From Akkermansia sp. (GTDB lineage: Bacteria > Verrucomicrobiota > Verrucomicrobiia > Verrucomicrobiales > Akkermansiaceae): a DNA stretch of 64,000 nt. The notes below the pieces were generated by a model, which ran no database searches, had not been told where the DNA came from, and saw only the letters and a list, made by a program, of their open reading frames with translations. The stretch is from contig NZ_JAJBTT010000029.1 in the NCBI RefSeq assembly GCF_020860705.1, forward strand, positions 60,460 to 124,459, read 5' to 3'. Both the position numbers and the translations under genes were made by a program. Positions 58,995-64,000 of the stretch are shown piece by piece; positions within the stretch are counted from its first letter, which is position 1; each line of letters opens with the position of its first letter.

Positions 58995-59867
58995 ATGGCA
59001 GAAATTACTGCAGCTCTCGTCAAGGCCCTCCGTGACAAAACGGATGCCGGCATGATGGATTGCAAGAAGGCCCTCAACGAATGCAACGGCGACATGGACG
59101 CCGCCGTCAAGTATCTTCGTGAAAAGGGCATTGCCAAGGCTGCCGCCAAGGCTGACCGTGATGCCAAGGAAGGCGTGATCCGCGCCATCGTGGCTCCCTG
59201 CGGCTGCTCCGGCATCATCCTTGAACTCAACTGTGAAACGGACTTCTGCGCCAAGGGCGACAAGTTCCAGGGCCTGGTGGACGACGTTGCCAAGGCTCTC
59301 ATGGATTCCAAGGCCGTCACGCTGGAGGAAGCCCTCCAGGTTGCCATGCCTGAAGGTTCCACGGAAGAATACATCAAGGCCATGTGCAGCTCCATCGGCG
59401 AAAACATGGCTCTGCGCAAGTTCGGCCGCCTGACGGTGGACGGTTGCGGTTCCGTGGTTTCCTACATCCACATGGGCGGCAAGGTAGGCGTTCTGCTGTC
59501 CATCAAGGCCGGCAAGGAAGAAACCGTCAAGTCTGACGCGTTCAAGACCCTGGCCAAGGACCTGACCCTGCACATCGCCGCCGCCGCTCCCAAGAGCGTC
59601 AGCTCCGACAGCCTGGATCCCTCCTTCGTGGCCGAAGAACAGGAAATCGCCAAGCAGCAGCTCATTCAGGAAGGCAAGCCGGAACATCTGCTGGAAAAGA
59701 TTCTTCCCGGCAAGCTGAAGGCCCTGTATGCCCAGTCCTGCCTGCTGAACCAGGGATTCGTGAAGGATCCCGGCGTCACGGTGGACGCCCTGCTCAAGCA
59801 GGCCGGCAAGGAACTCGGTGACGAAATCACCGTCGTGTCCTTCATCCGCTACCAGCTCGGCGCGTAA
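58995..59867 (+). CDS. tsf: Elongation factor Ts
   Basis: EF-Ts recycles EF-Tu by exchanging GDP for GTP. The 290-residue protein begins MAEITAALVKALRDKTDAGMMDCKKALNE, with the UBA-like N-terminal domain and TDAGMMDCK signature. The core follows with FCAKGDKFQGLVDDVAKAL. The start at 58995 has no ribosome site and is 31 bases after rpsB. Its last codons and downstream terminator recur as a decayed copy at 60578-60669. Confidence 0.97.
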   Translation: MAEITAALVKALRDKTDAGMMDCKKALNECNGDMDAAVKYLREKGIAKAAAKADRDAKEGVIRAIVAPCGCSGIILELNCETDFCAKGDKFQGLVDDVAKALMDSKAVTLEEALQVAMPEGSTEEYIKAMCSSIGENMALRKFGRLTVDGCGSVVSYIHMGGKVGVLLSIKAGKEETVKSDAFKTLAKDLTLHIAAAAPKSVSSDSLDPSFVAEEQEIAKQQLIQEGKPEHLLEKILPGKLKALYAQSCLLNQGFVKDPGVTVDALLKQAGKELGDEITVVSFIRYQLGA

Positions 59868-59891
59868 GCTCCGCGGCAGCATCAATCTCAG

Positions 59892-59923
59892 GAGCCGTTC
59901 CCTTAATGGGGAACGGCTCTTTT
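59892..59923 (+). terminator. Terminator of rpsB-tsf
   Basis: GAGCCGTTCCC / GGGGAACGGCTC with a 5-base loop and TTTT, 25 bases after the tsf stop. Confidence 0.9.
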
Positions 59924-60005
59924 GCATGGTGCGGGTAAGCCGCTTTTCCCATTCCGGCGGTCCATTTTGCTTGATGTCTGACTGTTAAATATTTAATCTA
60001 TAAGG

Positions 60006-60449
60006 ATGCAGGAAGAGCCTGAAAAGCAGAACAAGGGGGAAGAGCCAGCGGGCGGTGATCCGGTCCTGCCCCTGATCATTGCCTCCATCGTGGGCGCTGC
60101 CCTTTGGAATGTCTTCATGGCGGCGCAGTGTGGTGGTGTCATGGGATTGCTTTTTGCCCTTGTATTCGGGCTTTGGTATTTCCTCGCGGTATTGGTGTTC
60201 TTCATGAAGACGAACAAGCGGTGGAAATGGGAAACGGCAGCTTTTGTCATCATCGGCCTTCTTTGCTATTATCACATTTACTGGTCCCAGGTGACTCCAG
60301 GGTACTTGCGGAGTGATGCCCAGGCAGGGCTGGTTTTCGTTTTCGGGCCGATTTGGGCCGGAATGGCGGCTCTCGCAGGAGATGCCGTGGTGGTTCTTGG
60401 TTCCCTGCTTGTCCGCGCCTTCATCGGGAAGAAAAAAGAGGAGCAATAA
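60006..60449 (+). CDS. Small membrane protein, paralogue A of the duplicated pair
   Basis: This 147-residue protein has four likely membrane helices (about 22-40, 47-66, 79-95, 107-136) and a charged N-terminus. Its family is not known to me. Blocks shared with the next copy are DPVLPLIIAS / DPVLLLIIAS, WYFLAVL, KTNKRWKWET / KTNRRWKWET, CYYHIYWS / CYYELLWS and a FGP...ALAGDAVV / ALLGDAVV segment. The pair looks like a tandem duplication that included the end of tsf. It probably needs its own promoter, as it follows the tsf terminator. Confidence 0.75.
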   Translation: MQEEPEKQNKGEEPAGGDPVLPLIIASIVGAALWNVFMAAQCGGVMGLLFALVFGLWYFLAVLVFFMKTNKRWKWETAAFVIIGLLCYYHIYWSQVTPGYLRSDAQAGLVFVFGPIWAGMAALAGDAVVVLGSLLVRAFIGKKKEEQ

Positions 60450-60577
60450 GGCCGCTGCCAGGAAGAAAGGCTTTCTGTAGGACAGGGCCCTGTTGCTTCA
60501 AAATATAAGGCTGCCGAAGGAGGTTAAAAGGAATATATGGTTGCCTCATCATTCGGGACGCTGGAGTCTATTTGCTT
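60450..60577. other. Short gap between the duplicated units
   Basis: Bases 60450-60577 hold no gene-like features; a plus-strand frame through 60493-60750 is chance, as it reads across the tsf relic. Confidence 0.4.
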
Positions 60578-60669
60578 GTGTCCGTCATCCGCTACCAGCT
60601 CGGCGGGCAAGCTACGCGGCAGCATCAATCCCAGGAACCGTTCCCTTGGCGGGGGACGGCTCTTTTGCT
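60578..60669 (+). repeat. Decayed second copy of the tsf 3' end and terminator
   Basis: From GTGTCCGTCATCCGCTACCA onward this matches the tsf end at 59835 onward (GTGTCCTTCATCCGCTACCA), including CAGCTCGGCG, GCGGCAGCATCAATC, CCGTTCCCTT and GACGGCTCTTTTGC, with scattered changes. The stop TAA has become CAA. The terminator hairpin can still fold (CCGTTCCC / GGGGGACGG). The offset between copies is 743 bases. Confidence 0.85.
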
Positions 60670-60755
60670 TGGCGTGAGGATACCCTTCCTTCCTTTCTGG
60701 GCCGGCAGACTTTTTTGCTTGAGATGGGTTCCTTAAAGATTTATTCATAAACCTT

Positions 60756-61181
60756 ATGCAGGGAGAAACCGGAAGTCCGGATATGGATCATCAAAACGTG
60801 CGGAGGAGAAAAGATCCGGTCCTGCTGCTGATTATCGCCTCCACTGTGGTAGCTGGTTTCTGGAGCGCTTTTGTGTTGAGGAATGTTTTTGGCCTTGTGT
60901 GGGGACCTTGGTATTTCCTTGCGGTGTTATGGTTCTTCAAAAAGACCAATAGACGGTGGAAATGGGAAACGATCTCTTTTGTTGTCATCGGTCTTGTGTG
61001 TTACTATGAACTCCTTTGGTCCCGGGTGAATCTGGAAGATATGCGTGATGCCCAGTCGGGGGTGATTTTCATTTTTGGTCCGTTTTTTTCTGGAATAGCG
61101 GCTCTCCTTGGAGATGCCGTGGTAGCTCTTCTTTCTTTCCTTGTCCGTTCATCCTGCGGCAAAGATGAGAAGGAGAAGTAA
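60756..61181 (+). CDS. Small membrane protein, paralogue B of the duplicated pair
   Basis: This 141-residue protein is the paralogue of the gene at 60006-60449, with about half its residues the same by eye. The N-terminus differs (MQGETGSPDMDHQNVRRRKDP), and the second helix is VFGLVWGPWYFLAVLWFF. Membrane topology is the same and the C-terminus is charged (CGKDEKEK). It follows the tsf relic and is preceded by a copy of the same type of gap as paralogue A. Function unknown. Confidence 0.75.
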   Translation: MQGETGSPDMDHQNVRRRKDPVLLLIIASTVVAGFWSAFVLRNVFGLVWGPWYFLAVLWFFKKTNRRWKWETISFVVIGLVCYYELLWSRVNLEDMRDAQSGVIFIFGPFFSGIAALLGDAVVALLSFLVRSSCGKDEKEK

Positions 61182-61351
61182 AGCTGTTTTCGGTAGAAGG
61201 ACATCTATCGGTACAGGATGCTGCGGCAGTAAAAACAGACTGGATTTTTCCTGCGTATTCTTCAGGCTGGCCTCAGTGTTTTTGGAGAAAGGCTTGAATG
61301 GGGGATGCGCATGGGTGTCCTGATGTTGACGGAGCTGGCACGGTTGGGGTC

Positions 61352-61380
61352 TTGTCTTGCCTCCGGAGGCTTGTTAAAAT
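61352..61380 (+). promoter_or_regulatory. Sigma70-like promoter of the oppF-like gene
   Basis: TTGTCT (61352-61357), a 17-base spacer and TAAAAT (61375-61380), 6 bases before the ATG at 61387; leaderless transcript predicted. Confidence 0.55.
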
Positions 61381-61386
61381 GCCGCT

Positions 61387-62175
61387 ATGTCTTTTCTGGA
61401 ACTGGATCATGTGAGCGTGGTCTTTCCTGCGGTGCAGGGGCTGCTCTCATCCCGCAAGCCCGCGTCCGTGGTGGCGGTGGACAGGGTGTCCCTTTCCGTC
61501 GAGAAAGGGGAGATCCTGGGGCTGGTGGGCGAGTCCGGCTGTGGCAAGTCCACCTTGTCCCGTACGGTGATGCTGCTCCAGAAGCCCACGGAGGGCCGCA
61601 TTTTTCTGGAAGGAGAAGAGCTGACGGCCCTTTCCCCGTCCGAGGTCAAGAAACGCCGTCCGGATTTCCAAATGGTTTTCCAGGACCCCTATGCTTCCCT
61701 GAATCCCCGTTTTACGGTGTATGCGACGTTGAAGGAAGCGTTGGAATGCCGCAGGCGCAAAAGGACTTTCGCCCAGATGAGGGACGATGTGGCGGAACTG
61801 ATGGAACGAGTGGGGCTGAATCCCTCCCTGATGCGGAAATATCCCCATGAATTTTCCGGCGGGCAGCGCCAGCGCGTGGCCATTGCGCGCGCCCTGGCGC
61901 CGGAACCCCGGCTGGTTATTGCGGATGAACCCGTTTCCGCCCTGGACGTTTCCATCCAGTCCCAGATTCTGAATCTTCTCATTTCCCTGGCGCGGGATCT
62001 GAACCTGACCATGATCTTCATTTCCCATGACTTGTCGGTGGTCCATTACATTGCAGACCGCATTGCCGTGATGCGCAAGGGCCGCATTGTCGAATACGGG
62101 GATGCGGACGAGGTGTTTTCCTCTCCGGCCCATGAATATACGCAGGAGCTGCTGGCTGCGGTGCCGCGTTTGTAA
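61387..62175 (+). CDS. ABC transporter ATP-binding protein, OppF/DppF type
   Basis: This 262-residue ATPase powers peptide or nickel import systems. Walker A GESGCGKST (about 48-56), Q-loop FQMVFQDPYASLNPR, signature FSGGQRQRVAIARAL, Walker B LVIADEPVSALD and switch ISHDLS are intact. The Opp-type C-terminal zinc/regulatory tail is short, ending at HEYTQELLAAVPRL. No permease or binding protein is adjacent; partners must be elsewhere. It may work with the secreted M20 peptidase downstream in peptide uptake. Confidence 0.9.
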   Translation: MSFLELDHVSVVFPAVQGLLSSRKPASVVAVDRVSLSVEKGEILGLVGESGCGKSTLSRTVMLLQKPTEGRIFLEGEELTALSPSEVKKRRPDFQMVFQDPYASLNPRFTVYATLKEALECRRRKRTFAQMRDDVAELMERVGLNPSLMRKYPHEFSGGQRQRVAIARALAPEPRLVIADEPVSALDVSIQSQILNLLISLARDLNLTMIFISHDLSVVHYIADRIAVMRKGRIVEYGDADEVFSSPAHEYTQELLAAVPRL

Positions 62176-62311
62176 AGGTGAGGCTCGCGCAAAGTTTGCT
62201 TCTTTCCTTTTTCTGCTGGGGAAAAATTCAATAGGATGGCGCGGTTTTTACGGAATGGAATTAATTGTAAAATGGTCTGAATAAAAGACTGTCTTTAAAT
62301 TTCCTGTAACC

Positions 62312-63529
62312 GTGAAAAAGTCATTTTTAATCCCCCTGCTTCTTTTCTGCTGCCCCCTTGCCGCAACCGCGGTGGAACAACAGGAGGTACAAGACTCCGT
62401 CAGGGAGGCCGTGGAATGGCGGCATCACCTTCACCAGAATCCGGAACTTTCCTTTCAGGAATACAAGACAAGCAGCTACGTGGCTGAGCTTCTTTCCTCA
62501 TTCGGTTCTATTGAAGTGCTGCGGCCTACGGAGACTTCCGTGGTCGGTATCCTGCGCGGCGGAAAACCAGGAAAAACCGTGGCATTCCGGGCGGACATGG
62601 ACGCCCTTCCTGTCCAGGAGCAGACGGGGTTTTCCTTTGCCAGTAAAACGCCGGGCGTCAGCCATGCCTGCGGGCATGACATGCATACGGCCATGCTGCT
62701 GGGAACGGCCAGGGTTCTCGCCTCCATGCAGAAGGAACTGCCCGGCACGGTTTACTTCATTTTCCAGCCGGGAGAGGAGAAATCACCGGGAGGCGCGCTG
62801 CCCATCATCAAGAGCGGCGTGCTGAAAGGCGTGGACGCCATTTTCGGTGCACACGTCATGCCTCATGCTCCTACCGGGTCCATCGGCATTCTGCCTGCGG
62901 GACCCGCTTCCTCTTCCTCGGACGGTTTTTTCCTGACCATCCAGGGCAAAGGTTCCCATGGTTCCATGCCTCAATTGGGCGTGGATCCCATTGTCACGGG
63001 AGCGGAGGTCGTCATGGCGCTCCAGACGGTTGTGTCACGCAGCGTTACTCCTGGAGACATGGCCGTGGTAACGATCGGAAAATTCCAATCGGGAAATGCC
63101 CCCAACGTCATTCCGGACAAGGCGGAACTGGGCGCATCCATTCGTTCCGTGACGCCGGAAACCCGCAAGCTGCTGGAAGAACGCACCCGTTCCATCATCG
63201 ACCATGTATGCAAGGCCAACGGGGCGCGGTACAAACTGGATTATGAACTGGGCTATCCGGCCATTGAGAATAATTCCGCCCTGCGCGAGTTGGCGAAGAA
63301 GGCGGCCATTCAGGCGGTAGGAGAGAAAAACGTGTTTGACGCTCCCCGCATTCCCGCCAGTGAGGATTTTTCCTATTATGGGCAGGTGGCTCCCATCTAT
63401 TTCATGACGATCAGCTCCGGGGATGGCCCTGCCAACCACAATCCGGGGTTCAAGGCGGACGATGCGGCCATTTCCAACGGAATCAAGACGGAGGTCCGGA
63501 TCATTCTGGATTACCTAAATAGCAAGTAG
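62312..63529 (+). CDS. Secreted M20D-family metallo-amidohydrolase
   Basis: This 405-residue protein starts at GTG 62312 with a signal peptide (MKKSFLIPLLLFCCPLAATA). The M20D layout is clear: WRHHLHQNPELSFQEYKTS, FRADMDALPVQEQTG, ACGHDMHTAMLLG (zinc ligands), FIFQPGEEKSPGGA and a lid domain (about 190-300) with HGSMPQLGVDPI. This family hydrolyses N-acyl amino acids or aminoacyl conjugates (hippurate, IAA-amide or acetyl-aminopimelate hydrolase type). A periplasmic location is unusual, since most are cytoplasmic, and suggests processing of imported acyl-peptides. Confidence 0.88.
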   Translation: MKKSFLIPLLLFCCPLAATAVEQQEVQDSVREAVEWRHHLHQNPELSFQEYKTSSYVAELLSSFGSIEVLRPTETSVVGILRGGKPGKTVAFRADMDALPVQEQTGFSFASKTPGVSHACGHDMHTAMLLGTARVLASMQKELPGTVYFIFQPGEEKSPGGALPIIKSGVLKGVDAIFGAHVMPHAPTGSIGILPAGPASSSSDGFFLTIQGKGSHGSMPQLGVDPIVTGAEVVMALQTVVSRSVTPGDMAVVTIGKFQSGNAPNVIPDKAELGASIRSVTPETRKLLEERTRSIIDHVCKANGARYKLDYELGYPAIENNSALRELAKKAAIQAVGEKNVFDAPRIPASEDFSYYGQVAPIYFMTISSGDGPANHNPGFKADDAAISNGIKTEVRIILDYLNSK

Positions 63530-63546
63530 GGAGATAGCCCCTCCGT

Positions 63547-64000
63547 TTATTCAGCGCATCCCGCCGCGTTCCGCATTTCCCGGATGCATTCCTCCATCAG
63601 GGCGGCGTCTATTTCATGGACGTCTTTCCCGCGGCCGATGCCGGTGAGCATCAGGACGGTCAGATGTCCCCCCAGATGTTCGCGGAAAGCTTCCAGCCCT
63701 TTCAGCACTTCGCAGTGGCCGTCCTTCGCCCTGCGGGAGAGCAGGGGATGGAACACGGGGAGCCCCAGGGCTTTCAGCACGGAGATGATTCTTTCCGCTT
63801 CCCCGGCAGACAGCCATCCCTTCCTGACGGAGTAAAGGATGTCCAGGCACATGCCCGCGGATACGGCTTCCGCATGGCCCAGCGTGTACCCGGACATGGT
63901 TTCCATGTAATGGGCGGCCCAGTGCCCGAAGTCCAGGGGACGGCTGGAACCCAGTTCAAAGGCGTCTCCCCCGTGCGCGATGTGTGAGGCGTGCAGCAGG
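63547..64000 (-). CDS. 3-dehydroquinate-synthase-like protein (EboD-like), 3' part
   Basis: The frame runs off the window end. The visible 150 residues start HASHIAHGGDAFELGSSRPL and continue DFGHWAAHYMETMSGYTLGHAEAVSAGM. The GHAEAV/GHWAAH metal-ligand pattern matches dehydroquinate-synthase-like enzymes. SSRPLDFGHWAAH is closer to the EboD-type branch than to AroB, which has GHTFGHAIE-type motifs. The rest encodes the C-terminal helices. AroB makes the shikimate ring; EboD-type enzymes act in a different pathway with unclear product. The C-terminus is complete at 63547. Confidence 0.65.
   Translation of the reverse strand, partial: LLHASHIAHGGDAFELGSSRPLDFGHWAAHYMETMSGYTLGHAEAVSAGMCLDILYSVRKGWLSAGEAERIISVLKALGLPVFHPLLSRRAKDGHCEVLKGLEAFREHLGGHLTVLMLTGIGRGKDVHEIDAALMEECIREMRNAAGCAE

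Noticed and set aside
61305-61850. 181-codon plus-strand frame overlapping the oppF-like gene
   Set aside because: It is the shifted frame of the ATPase, whose Walker A, signature and Walker B motifs lie in the frame starting at 61387.
1-64000. CRISPR arrays, tRNA and rRNA genes, prophage or transposases
   Set aside because: No regular spaced repeats, no cloverleaf or rRNA-like stretch, and no integrase or transposase motifs were found in any gap or frame. I could not run a tRNA or profile search.

Overview
The window looks like a chromosomal segment of a Gram-negative Verrucomicrobiota bacterium, most probably Akkermansia (A. muciniphila or a close relative). This is an inference from the gene families: a tandem pair of GH43 subfamily 24-type galactosidases, a PEP-CTERM protein, two large autotransporters, LPS export and Kdo genes, a Mpl murein-recycling ligase, few Shine-Dalgarno sequences and moderately GC-rich DNA. 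No rRNA, tRNA, CRISPR array, phage or transposase was seen. Most of the window is ordinary core genome with accessory patches.

Layout. 0-3 kb: a small membrane protein and flotillin floA, divergent from queA. 3-8 kb: an orphan gene and a 1320-residue autotransporter with a metzincin-like HExxH domain. 8-12 kb: a KefB/YbaL-type antiporter, a methyltransferase and a CDF metal exporter with an extended tail. 13-16.5 kb: yebC, rho (with a disordered N-terminal extension of about 300 residues) and queE. 16.6-22 kb: a coiled-coil membrane protein and a serA/DUF1015/serC-type serine block. 22-24.3 kb: yeiH under a LysR regulator. 24.7-27.4 kb: a secreted GH36-like glycosidase and a lipoprotein.

27.4-34.6 kb: a tightly packed seven-gene minus-strand operon. 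In order it encodes a spermidine-synthase-like protein, a secreted HlyD-like coiled-coil protein, two secreted squalene-cyclase-fold (QW-motif) toroids without the cyclase DxDD acid motif, two GH43_24-type enzymes and a membrane zinc-ribbon protein. This is the best candidate here for an undescribed system.

34.7-38.8 kb: a Pro/Ala-rich membrane protein, trxA, a secreted C39-like protease and asnS. 38.9-43.2 kb: a frameshifted PEP-CTERM gene and a second autotransporter. 44-46.7 kb: an unrecognised 890-residue exported helical-repeat protein. 46.7-55.5 kb: a long minus-strand cell-envelope run in transcription order kdsA, lptC-like, lptA, lptB, HAD phosphatase, mpl and ompA-like, followed by a UvrD/PcrA helicase. 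55.8-58 kb: an orphan CbiX-like chelatase and a MATE pump. 58-61.2 kb: rpsB-tsf followed by two paralogous membrane-protein genes, with a decayed copy of the tsf 3' end and terminator between them, so the segment arose by tandem duplication. 61.4-64 kb: an OppF-type ATPase, a secreted M20 amidohydrolase and the 3' part of a dehydroquinate-synthase-like gene cut by the window end.

Several genes (first autotransporter, yebC, GH36-like, asnS, oppF-like) have a sigma70-like -10 box only 5-10 bases before the start codon and no Shine-Dalgarno sequence, suggesting leaderless or nearly leaderless transcripts.
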